Assembly: GCF_014646355.1 (NCBI RefSeq)
Contig: NZ_BMNH01000001.1
Span: 196,615-260,614, forward strand
Length of the DNA: 64,000 nt
Source of the DNA: Nonomuraea cavernae
GTDB taxonomy: Bacteria; Actinomycetota; Actinomycetes; Streptosporangiales; Streptosporangiaceae
Reading direction: 5' to 3'
The notes under the pieces are model-generated. The model made no database searches. It saw nothing but the letters and a program-made list of their open reading frames with translations, and was not told the DNA's origin. A program made the position numbers and the translations under genes. Positions 20,871 through 28,114 of this stretch are shown piece after piece (within the stretch, counting starts at the first letter, position 1; the number at the start of each line of letters is the position of its first letter).

Positions 20871-22354
20871 TCATTCCGGGGTGGCCCACACCGTCAGTGT
20901 TTGGGCGGGCCCGCCGATGCGACTCCAGGCTCCGGTGTCGCGGGACCAGCGGAGGATCTCCGAGCGATCTCTGGTCAGGACGTACGCCTCCCGCCGCCCG
21001 ACCCACACCTCCGCGCCCGCTGAGCCGATGTCCCGCCAGTTCTGAATCGTGGCGTCGGTCCCCGGCTCCGTGAGGAAGCGCAACCGCTCGCCCGACAGAT
21101 CGGTGGAGAACAGCCCGGCGACGCCTCCGTACAGGTCGCCGGCCGGGCCCGCCGCGTAGATCCAGGGCAGTCCCGGGCCCTGGTGCTCGTCCGCGAGCCA
21201 GCGATTGACCATGGCGCGTTCCGGGGTGAGGCCGTACAGGTGCCTGCCGGTGAGCGCGAACGAGGCGCCCGCGGTCCGACCGGGTCCCAGTGGCCTGGGC
21301 GGCCCAGGTATCGGAAGATCCGGCCGTCGTTCGGGTTGGTCGCGAACAGGCCCGGGGCACCGCCGTACAACCGCACCGCCGGGCCGCCGATCCGGGTCCA
21401 GGACCCGCCTCGCCCGTCCCAGATGTCGACGGCCTGACGGTCGGCGGTCAGCCGGTAGACGTGTGAGCCGCTGATCGCGAAGTCGGCGGCAGGCTCGCTG
21501 ACGGGGGTCCAGCGGCCGCCCCGCCCTTCGTACCGGTAGAGCCGGTCGTCCGTCCTGGTCGCGAACAGGCCCGCGGGGCCGGACCAGAGCCGCTTCGCGG
21601 CGTCGCCGATTCTCGTCCATCCGGTCGCGTCTTCGCCGTTCCACTGGAAGACGCCGCGGCCATCCGGGCCGGCGGCGTACACGCCGGTGCCCGCGCTCGG
21701 CACGGCCATCGCGGCGCCGCCGGCCTCGGGGGCGACGGGCGCGCTCGCCACTCCGTCCACGTCCGCCGGGCCCCACCCGGCCAGCAGGACGAGCGCGGCG
21801 AGGAGCACGACTGCGACCCCACCGCCGACGTACGTCAGGCGTGGGCGGCGTCTCACCGTGGACGCCGCACCAGGGTTCGCGGCCGGTGCCCGGGCGGACT
21901 CCGGTGCCCGGGCGGACTCCGGTGCCCGGGCGGACTCTGGTGCTGGTTCCAGGTCCGGTGAGGGTTCCGCGCCCAGTGGGGGTTCGCGGTCCGGTGGGGG
22001 TTCCGCGCCCGGTGGGGGTTCGCGGTCCCGTGCGGGTTCGCGGTCCCGTGCGGGGTTCGTCGCCGAGCCCGCCTCAAGGGCTGCCGCGTGCAGCCGCAGG
22101 GCCGTCTCCAGGCGTACCTGACGGGTGCGTTCGTCCGGCGTGCGGTCCTGCACCAACCGCCGCAGCAACTCCAGCGGGATGATCTTCTGGCCGGAACGGT
22201 ACTCGCCCCAGAGCGTCTTGCCCACGTGGTAACGCCCGGCGAGCTCGCGCACGGTCACGCCGCCGGTCAGCGACAACACGAACTCCGCCAGGGCGTTCGC
22301 CTGCTCCGTGCTCCCCCTCGCCCTGCCCTGTGGCCTGCCCGCCCTGCGGGGCAT
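20871..22354 (-). pseudogene. HTH-transmembrane-tectonin propeller protein, frameshifted
   Basis: The N-terminal part starts at ATG 22354 or TTG 22402. It holds an HTH-like domain (VRELAGRYHVGKTLWGEY), a repetitive Pro/Glu/Arg linker, one membrane helix (GGGVAVVLLAALVLLAG) and tectonin-like propeller repeats (for example RLWSGPAGLFATRTDDRLY). The propeller continues in the other frame to a stop at 20871 (ALTGRHLYGLTPE onward). Between the Trp codon at 21287-21289 and the Phe codon at 21258-21260 there are 26 bases, where the neighbouring repeat predicts 27, so one base is missing. The unshifted frame runs to a stop at 20975. Either the gene is broken or the assembly has an error. Confidence 0.85.
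21885..22065 (-). repeat. Short in-frame repeats in the HTH-tectonin linker
   Basis: Two families of short direct repeats lie here. Three copies of an 18-base unit encode ESARAP, followed by related units encoding REP/GAEP variants. They form the Pro- and charge-rich cytoplasmic linker. Confidence 0.8.
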
Positions 22355-22402
22355 CGCAGGCGTGTCCCGCTGCTCCTCCACGGAATGAGGACAGCAGAAC
22401 AA

Positions 22403-22466
22403 TTGTCCGCGGACAACTCATTGTCCGCATTTCACCAGCGATTGCGCGCCGAGCGGTTCCGGACAA
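22403..22466. promoter_or_regulatory. Palindrome cluster between the HTH gene and the secreted-protein gene
   Basis: A perfect 14-base palindrome TTGTCCGCGGACAA is at 22403-22416. A further half-site TTGTCCG is at 22421-22427, and an inverted half-site CGGACAA is at 22460-22466. It lies between the divergent starts 22354 and 22554. The neighbouring HTH protein is the obvious candidate binder. Confidence 0.6.
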
Positions 22467-22553
22467 CCGCCGTGGCCGTCAGCCTCGGAAACACCGGGCG
22501 ATCACCGTCCGAGCCCGGATCCAGCCGCGAATCCGTCACGCAGGAGGACACCC

Positions 22554-23072
22554 ATGGTCAGTGGAGTCATGGCACGACTCACCTCAGCGGCCTTGCTCGC
22601 AACCGCCCTCAGCGCACTGCCGGCCTCCGCGTCCGCCGAGACGAACGGGTACACCCCTGAACAGGTGTGCGGCAGCGGCTTCGGCAGGGTGGCGGGCGGC
22701 ACCCAGCCGGTGACCGACCATCTCGGCATCGTCCGGGGCCATGTCCACCTGCTCCACAGCGTGCGTACCGATCAGTACTGCGTCGTCACCATCAAGTCGA
22801 GCTTCGTGGGGCAGCTCACGCCGACCAGGGCGGCCCTCGTCCGCAGAGGCTTCTTCAGAAGCCACTCCACCTTCCCGGACGAGGGCAACTTCAGGTACTA
22901 CGCAGGTCCGGTGAAGGTACAGGTCAAGGGCGGTTGTTTCGCCTTCGACGGGCGCATCGACAACGTTCCCGACAATAGGCGCATGGCAGGTGTCCAGATC
23001 CGCGCCTACGGCGGCTCGAAGGGCTTCGATCACTGCGGCGGACACCGCGAAGCTCGCAGGGGCTCCAGCTAG
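22554..23072 (+). CDS. Small secreted protein
   Basis: 172 residues from ATG 22554 with AGGAGG six bases upstream. A signal peptide ends near ALPASASA. The mature part has Cys residues (VCGSGF, QYCVVTI, GGCFAF, DHCGG) suitable for two disulfides and looks mostly beta. I do not recognise the family. It is divergent from the HTH-tectonin gene and may be controlled by the palindromes between them. Confidence 0.8.
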   Translation: MVSGVMARLTSAALLATALSALPASASAETNGYTPEQVCGSGFGRVAGGTQPVTDHLGIVRGHVHLLHSVRTDQYCVVTIKSSFVGQLTPTRAALVRRGFFRSHSTFPDEGNFRYYAGPVKVQVKGGCFAFDGRIDNVPDNRRMAGVQIRAYGGSKGFDHCGGHREARRGSS

Positions 23073-23089
23073 GCGCACTGAGAAGTCAG

Positions 23090-23128
23090 GATCGGGCCTC
23101 ACTCGCCCAGGGGCAGTGAGGCTCGATC
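23090..23128. terminator. Bidirectional terminator hairpin
   Basis: Arms 23090-23103 and 23115-23128 form a 14-base stem with one G.T pair and an 11-base loop. It lies between convergent genes and touches the stop codon of the minus-strand gene at 23127. Confidence 0.75.
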
Positions 23129-23312
23129 AGGGACCATCCTTCGAGTCGTCGCGGCCGGACGAAGGCGAGGTGTCGTCGGGGGTGCCGTCGCGTTCGTCCC
23201 TGAGCTCCTCGGCGAAGCCGCGGGCCCACGCCAGCCGGTCCTCCTCGGACATGTCGAAGTAGCCCTTAGGCGGCTGCGCATGAACCTTCCGGCTCTTCCT
23301 AAAGAAAGCCAC
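23127..23312 (-). CDS. Small acidic protein, last gene of the WXG cassette
   Basis: 61 residues from GTG 23312, with GGGAGG five bases upstream. It contains a helix-forming segment (MSEEDRLAWARGFAEELRDE) and an acidic, disordered tail. It overlaps the preceding gene by 14 bases. In a secreted-toxin cassette this position often holds an immunity protein or chaperone, but that is inference; I recognise no family. Confidence 0.65.
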   Translation of the reverse strand: MAFFRKSRKVHAQPPKGYFDMSEEDRLAWARGFAEELRDERDGTPDDTSPSSGRDDSKDGP

Positions 23313-23778
23313 CGGCACCTCCCGTATCGATGGTGGTCCCCGCTCTGACATCGTAAATCGCGATCTGATCGGTCTCCCGGGCCAGCCTGACCGCGGCGGC
23401 GCGGTTCCGGACGTTGCGCGAGGGCTCCAGCCAGAGTTTTCCGTCCTCGATCCAGCCGCCCAGATAGATGTCGCGGTCGTTCTCGAACAGCGACCGCCTG
23501 CGCATGAGGTAGTCGTCGATGGCCGCGGCCGAGGCGTCCAGGTCGTCGAGGAGGCTCGCGGGGTGCTGGACGGTGTGGCCGGTGAGCGCGACCATGTAGC
23601 CGTCGTCGGGCGGCCGGCGGGTGTGCGGCGACCAGGTGAACCCGCCGCGTTCCCTGGCGTCCCTGAGAAAGCCGCGCGGGGTGATCTCCTCACGCTTCCG
23701 GGCCCGCCGGAAGAACCGCCCCGCCCGCCGTCCGAAGAAGCCGCCGACGAGCCTGGCCGCCTTGCCGCCCCTAACCAT
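23299..23778 (-). CDS. Putative effector domain of the WXG cassette
   Basis: 159 residues from ATG 23778 (GGAGG ten bases upstream). A basic N-terminal third (FFGRRAGRFFRRARKREE) precedes a domain with GGFTWSPHT, DGYMVAL, IYLGGWIEDGKLWLEPS and DQIAIYDVRAGTTIDTGG. From memory, similar GYMVA...IGGW segments occur at the C-terminus of polymorphic toxins and phage proteins, but I cannot name the family. It begins 26 bases after the stop of the WXG-like protein. It could be a toxin part that other genomes encode as one fused chain. Confidence 0.7.
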   Translation of the reverse strand: MVRGGKAARLVGGFFGRRAGRFFRRARKREEITPRGFLRDARERGGFTWSPHTRRPPDDGYMVALTGHTVQHPASLLDDLDASAAAIDDYLMRRRSLFENDRDIYLGGWIEDGKLWLEPSRNVRNRAAAVRLARETDQIAIYDVRAGTTIDTGGAGGFL

Positions 23779-23804
23779 GCCCGGCGCCTCCGGTCCGGGC
23801 GCGC

Positions 23805-24284
23805 TCAGCCAAGGAGGACCGTCGCCGTACGGTTGAACAGCGCGTTCAGCGCCATCGCGGTGAACTTCCGGTACACCGGGATCAGCAGGGCGGAGCCGGG
23901 CCCGGCGAGGAGCGCCTGGATGACCTGGGCGAGCAGCGTGCAGAGCAGCACGATCACGGTGATCTTCAGGGCCAGGACGAGTCCCGCGCAGGCGAAGAGG
24001 CAGGCGCCCACGACGTACGCGCCGGTCGCTCCGTCGGTGAGGATCGCGTGGGGCGCGTCGTCCTCGGCCCAGGCCCCGGTGAACGCCTCGACCGACGACC
24101 CCGTGTTGACGGCCGACACCCGCAGCGCCGCGTCGTTCGCCTGCCGTGCCACCGTCCCCGCGTCCCCGCCGAACCGGAGCCACAGCAGGCCCGCGGCGTA
24201 GAGCTTCTCCTCGTCGACCACGGGCCACAGGAAGCCGAGGTCGTAGAGCAACCCGGACAGCTGGTCCGGAATCTGGAGTCCCAT
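23805..24284 (-). CDS. WXG100-like N-terminal domain protein with membrane segment
   Basis: 159 residues starting MGLQIPDQLSGLLYDLGFLW. It resembles the N-terminal domain that targets large polymorphic toxins to type VII secretion: LWPVVDEEKL, then a helix LWLRFGGDAGTVARQANDAA, then AYVVGACLFACAGLVLALKI as a membrane hairpin. The chain stops where a toxin linker would begin, so targeting and effector parts are split between this gene and the next. The start is three bases after the stop of the WXG100-like gene. Confidence 0.75.
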   Translation of the reverse strand: MGLQIPDQLSGLLYDLGFLWPVVDEEKLYAAGLLWLRFGGDAGTVARQANDAALRVSAVNTGSSVEAFTGAWAEDDAPHAILTDGATGAYVVGACLFACAGLVLALKITVIVLLCTLLAQVIQALLAGPGSALLIPVYRKFTAMALNALFNRTATVLLG

Positions 24285-24287
24285 GCG

Positions 24288-24614
24288 TCACGCCCTCAGG
24301 GAGTCGATGCTCTGCTCGGTCGATCGCTCCTGGACGCGGAAGGTCACGCGCATCGCGTCGAGCGTGTTCCCGTCCTGGGCGAGGGCGTCCAAGGCGGTTT
24401 GGAGGGACTCGAACGCGGCATGGTGGATGGCCTCGTAAGCCTCGCCGATCAGCGCGCTGATGTCGTCGGCGCCGCCCAGCGGCCCCAGGGCCTCGATCGA
24501 CGTGGCCAGCGCCTCGATGCGTGTTCCCAGCTCGGTGGCCGAAGCGCGCAGCCCGTCGCCTCCGTCCCGCAGGCTGGAGTGGTGGATGCCGAGCTCCGGG
24601 GGTATCGTGCTCAT
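24288..24614 (-). CDS. WXG100/ESX-type small helical protein
   Basis: 108 residues with two long helices, typical in length for WXG100-type substrates of type VII secretion. The exact WxG turn is not present; the turn region has LGPLGGADDISALIGEAYE. ATG 24614 overlaps the stop of the YbaB-like gene (ATGA), which indicates coupling. It probably dimerises with the WXG-like protein encoded next. Confidence 0.75.
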   Translation of the reverse strand: MSTIPPELGIHHSSLRDGGDGLRASATELGTRIEALATSIEALGPLGGADDISALIGEAYEAIHHAAFESLQTALDALAQDGNTLDAMRVTFRVQERSTEQSIDSLRA

Positions 24615-25003
24615 CGCGCCTCGACCCGGGCGAGCGCGTCCTCTACGGCCTTGGCGAAGACGTCGAGGCGGAGCACGGCCTCGTCCTGGATCCGGCGCAG
24701 GTGCGCCGCCGGATCACCCTCCCCTGGAGGGGCGGGCACCGCGTGCAGTTCGTCGAGGGCCGCGTTGACCGCGAGCACGATCTGTTCGCCGAGCGTCTCG
24801 GAGCCCAGCTTCATCGCGCGAGGGTCGATGCGCACGGCCGCCAGCCGCCCTCCCGTCACCACGGTGGCGCGCACCCTGCCGTCGTCAGCCGTGCCCTCCG
24901 CGCGAGCCGGGGCCTCCCGGTCCGGCTCCCCCGTGGATTTCAGCGCGCGCAGCGCGGCCCCCACCAGGTTGTCGAAGCCCTGTGTTTCCAGATTGGTGTC
25001 CAA
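24611..25003 (-). CDS. YbaB/EbfC-family protein of the WXG cassette
   Basis: 130 residues with the YbaB/EbfC core: DDGRVRATVVTGGRLAAVRI, then LGEQIVLAVNAALDEL. Family members bind DNA as dimers, but in actinobacterial WXG loci they regularly precede the secreted proteins and may act as chaperones. It is the first gene of the five-gene cassette. The promoter lies in the AT-rich segment upstream. Confidence 0.8.
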   Translation of the reverse strand: MDTNLETQGFDNLVGAALRALKSTGEPDREAPARAEGTADDGRVRATVVTGGRLAAVRIDPRAMKLGSETLGEQIVLAVNAALDELHAVPAPPGEGDPAAHLRRIQDEAVLRLDVFAKAVEDALARVEAR

Positions 25004-25051
25004 CCGCCCTCCCAGCCGGGTTCACGTGCAGCCCAAGATCGTCGGGAGGAC

Positions 25052-25082
25052 AGTATATCCATGTATTTTTGGTAGATATACT
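25052..25082. promoter_or_regulatory. AT-rich inverted repeat upstream of the WXG cassette
   Basis: AGTATATC (25052-25059) and GATATACT (25075-25082) form a perfect 8-base inverted repeat. It lies in an unusually AT-rich segment between the divergent starts at 25003 and 25157. It could be a promoter with an operator for either gene. Confidence 0.5.
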
Positions 25083-25156
25083 CTTCAATCTGATCGATGA
25101 CGGAACGAAGCCTGACGAGTTGACCTCGACTTTGGTTGAGCTTTCATCCTGAGATC

Positions 25157-26626
25157 ATGAACGTTGTCACCACGGGAAAGCGGGAGTGGATCGGCCTCGC
25201 CGTGCTCACCCTGCCCGCCCTCCTCGCCTCGCTCGAACTGACCGTCACGAACCTCGCGTTACCCGCCATCGGCCGGGATCTGGGCGCGAGCGGCACCCAG
25301 CTGCTGTGGATCGTGGACATCTACGCCTTCCTGCTCGCCGGGTCGCTCATCACCATGGGCGTCTGGGGCGACCGGATCGGCCGCCGCCGGCTCCTGCTCA
25401 TCGGCGCGGCGGTGTACGGGCTGGCCTCGCTCCTGGCGGCCTTCGCCCCCGACGCCGGAAGTCTGATCGCCGCCCGGGCGCTGATGGGGGTCGCCGGGTC
25501 CACCCTCATGCCGTCCACCCTGTCGCTGGCCACGGCCCTGTTCCCCGAGCCACGGCAGCGGGCGGTCGCCATCGGGGTCATCGTCGCCAGCGTCTCCGGA
25601 GGGACCGCCATCGGCCCGCTGGTCGGCGGCTGGCTGCTGGCCCACTTCTGGTGGGGGTCGGCGTTCCTGCTCGCGGTGCCGTTCATGGCGGTGCTGCTCG
25701 TCGTCGCGCCGCCGCTGCTGCCGGAGGTCCGCGACCCCGGCGCCGGGCGGCTGGACCTGGTCAGCGCGCTGCTGTCGCTGGGCGCGGTGCTGCCGGTCGT
25801 GTACGGGCTCAAGCAGATCGCCGCCGACGGCCCGGACGTGCCGTCGGCGGCCGCCATCGCGGCCGGGGTGGCGCTGGGCGCGGCGTTCGCGCGCAGGCAG
25901 CGGGCGCTCGCCGTGCCCTTCGTCGACCTGCGGTTGTTCGCCGACCGGACGTTCGGCGTCGCCGCCGCCACACTGGCGCTCGGCATCTTCGTGCTCTGGG
26001 GCTCCAACTACGCCATCGCGCAGTACCTGCAGCTCGTGCACGGCCTGTCCCCGCTGGAGGCGGGTCTGTGGACGGCGCCCTCGGCGGCCGGCGTCATCGC
26101 CGGATCCCTGCTGGCTCCCCGCCTGGCGCGGACGATCCGCCCACCCGTGGTGATCGGCGTCGGCCTAGCCGTCTCCGCCGCGGGTTACCTCGTGCTGACC
26201 CAGACCGGCGGGCTGGCCGTCCTCGTGACGGGGGCCGTCGTCGTCTCGGCGGGCCTCGGCCCGATGATGGCCCTGGCCACCGACCTGGTCGTCGGCTCGG
26301 CGCCGCCCGAGCGGGCCGGCGCGGCGGCCGCCATCTCCTCGACCGCTCCCCAGCTCGGCGGCGCGCTCGGCATCGCGCTGCTCGGCAGCGTCATCACCGC
26401 CGTCTACCGGAACGAGGTCTCCTCGTCCCTCCCGCCGGCCGCCCGCGACAGCCTCACCACCGCCGTGGCCGTGGCGGACGGCCTTCCCGAACGGCTCGCG
26501 GCCGAACTCCTCGGCACCGCGCGAGCCGCCTTCGTCGAGGGCTTCCACCTGGCCGCGGCGATCAGCGCCGGCCTGATGACCGGCATCGCCCTCCTCATCG
26601 TCACCCTCCTGCGGTCCCGGCGGTGA
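25157..26626 (+). CDS. MFS transporter, DHA2 (14-helix) drug exporter family
   Basis: 489 residues from ATG 25157; a TTG 21 bases upstream is an alternative start. The order is typical of QacA/EmrB-like proton-driven exporters: helix 1 LTVTNLALPAIGRDLGASG, the loop GVWGDRIGRRRLLLIGA (motif A) and motif C-like SGGTAIGPLVGGWLL, with 14 hydrophobic segments in all. It probably exports a drug or metabolite. No regulator is adjacent, and it is divergent from the WXG cassette. Confidence 0.9.
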   Translation: MNVVTTGKREWIGLAVLTLPALLASLELTVTNLALPAIGRDLGASGTQLLWIVDIYAFLLAGSLITMGVWGDRIGRRRLLLIGAAVYGLASLLAAFAPDAGSLIAARALMGVAGSTLMPSTLSLATALFPEPRQRAVAIGVIVASVSGGTAIGPLVGGWLLAHFWWGSAFLLAVPFMAVLLVVAPPLLPEVRDPGAGRLDLVSALLSLGAVLPVVYGLKQIAADGPDVPSAAAIAAGVALGAAFARRQRALAVPFVDLRLFADRTFGVAAATLALGIFVLWGSNYAIAQYLQLVHGLSPLEAGLWTAPSAAGVIAGSLLAPRLARTIRPPVVIGVGLAVSAAGYLVLTQTGGLAVLVTGAVVVSAGLGPMMALATDLVVGSAPPERAGAAAAISSTAPQLGGALGIALLGSVITAVYRNEVSSSLPPAARDSLTTAVAVADGLPERLAAELLGTARAAFVEGFHLAAAISAGLMTGIALLIVTLLRSRR

Positions 26627-26729
26627 CGGGCGGCGCGGCACAATCGTTCAAGACCGGCAGCGGCGCCCCGCCCAGCGCCTCCTGGACCAGGAACGATCAA
26701 GGTAGTTGACTGCTGCCTGTGGGGGTTTC

Positions 26730-26745
26730 AGGCGCTTCGGTGCCT
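26730..26745 (+). terminator. Possible short terminator with a TTCG loop
   Basis: AGGCGC-TTCG-GTGCCT forms a 6-base stem with one G.T pair and a stable UUCG tetraloop, about 100 bases after the MFS stop. It is short and lacks a T-run, so it is weakly supported. Confidence 0.35.
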
Positions 26746-26774
26746 AGTGTCTGGTTTACGGGTAAGAGGGAGGC

Positions 26775-28007
26775 GTGCGCATCGCAACCGGAGTTAACGC
26801 TCCGGAACCGACGAAGCCGGACCGTCTCTGGGGGCTCGTGCCGCCCACGCTGGCCAGGATTGCCGCGTGGTGCGGCTGCCTGATCCTCATCGGGATCGTG
26901 GCCAACTTCGTGGTCAACGTCGTGTCCTCGATGCGGCTGGTCGCACTCCCGGTCGCGGTCGCCCTGTTGCTGACCGCGCTGATGTTCCCGCTCACCGGAG
27001 CGCTGCGCAGGCGGGGAATGCGACCGATCTGGGCCACCTGGGTCACCATGTTCGTCGCGTTCGCGCTGCTCGGCGGGCTCGGATCGATCATCGGCGTACG
27101 GGGCAGCGAGGAGTTCCCCGGCCTGATGCGACAGATGCGGCAGACCGTCAAGTCACTGGAGGCCTGGCTCTACACCGGCCCGTTGCACCTGAAACCGCGC
27201 CAGCTCAGCATCTGGTTCGACGAGGCGGCCAAGCTGGTGACCGAGCGGCAGCAGCAGATCACCTCCACGGTGCTGGCCGGCACCGTGGCACTGATCGAGG
27301 CGCTGGCCTCCATCGTGTTGCTGCTCTTCGTGACGTTCTTCCTGCTGAAGGACGGCGACCGGATCTGGGCCTGGTTCCTCAGGGCCTTCGGCGGGGAGGC
27401 GCGCCGGGTCGACCGGGCCGGCCGGGCCGCGTGGCGGGCGCTCTCCTTCTACGTGCAGGGCACCGTGGCGGTGGCCGCGGTGCACGCCGTCCTCCTCGGC
27501 GTCACCCTGGCGATCATGGGAGTGCCGCTCTGGGTCGCGCTCGCCTTGCTGATCTTCGTGTCCAGCTTCATCCCGATCATCGGCATCTTCTTCGCCGGAA
27601 CCGTCGCCACGCTGATCACCCTGGGCACGAAGGGGCCGATCTACGCGCTCATCTTCCTCGGTCTGCTGATCCTCGAACAACAGCTGGAGAACCATGTCCT
27701 CCAGCCGCAGATCGTGGGCCGGCGCCTGCACTTCCACCCCTTGGCGATCATCATCGTGCTCGCCGTCGGCGGCATCCTGGCCGGGATCGCGGGCGCGGTC
27801 GTGGCCGTGCCGATCGCCGCGATCCTCTATCGGGGGATCCCGGAGCTCTTCCGGTCCGAGCCGCCCGCGCTCCCGCCCGGGCCGAAGAAGCCCGACGAAC
27901 CGGGCGTACCGGATGGGGCGGGGGCGCCTGGAGACCGGGCGCGGGACGTACCGGACGAGGGCGAGCCCCGGCAGGAGGGCGGCGAGCCGCCCGCACCCCC
28001 GTCCTGA
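26775..28007 (+). CDS. AI-2E family transporter
   Basis: 410 residues; start GTG 26775, though the GGGAGG ahead of it is very close. It is a polytopic membrane protein with the AI-2E/PerM organisation: paired N-terminal helices, an extracytoplasmic segment, VTFFLLKDGDRIWAWF, then LIFVSSFIPIIGIFFAGTVA and LQPQIVGRRLHFHPLAIII. A Pro/Glu-rich cytoplasmic tail follows. Family members export small molecules or ions; a role with AI-2 itself cannot be assumed. It lies 107 bases upstream of the P-type ATPase, possibly in the same transcript. Confidence 0.88.
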   Translation: MRIATGVNAPEPTKPDRLWGLVPPTLARIAAWCGCLILIGIVANFVVNVVSSMRLVALPVAVALLLTALMFPLTGALRRRGMRPIWATWVTMFVAFALLGGLGSIIGVRGSEEFPGLMRQMRQTVKSLEAWLYTGPLHLKPRQLSIWFDEAAKLVTERQQQITSTVLAGTVALIEALASIVLLLFVTFFLLKDGDRIWAWFLRAFGGEARRVDRAGRAAWRALSFYVQGTVAVAAVHAVLLGVTLAIMGVPLWVALALLIFVSSFIPIIGIFFAGTVATLITLGTKGPIYALIFLGLLILEQQLENHVLQPQIVGRRLHFHPLAIIIVLAVGGILAGIAGAVVAVPIAAILYRGIPELFRSEPPALPPGPKKPDEPGVPDGAGAPGDRARDVPDEGEPRQEGGEPPAPPS

Positions 28008-28114
28008 TCGGCGTCAGTCGGCCGCGTCCCAGCCGATCGGACGTGGACGGCGAGGCCCGGGGTAGGAAGGTGATGCCGCGCAGATCTCGCACGAAGACGA
28101 CAGGAGGACGTCTC

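Noticed and set aside
21261..21286. Programmed frameshift in the tectonin gene
   Set aside because: No slippery heptamer or downstream stimulatory structure is evident; a simple one-base loss fits the repeat spacing.
20975..21300. C-terminal part of the HTH-tectonin frame reading to the stop at 20975
   Set aside because: After the missing base this frame is Ser/Arg/Pro/Cys-rich without propeller features, so it is out-of-frame translation.
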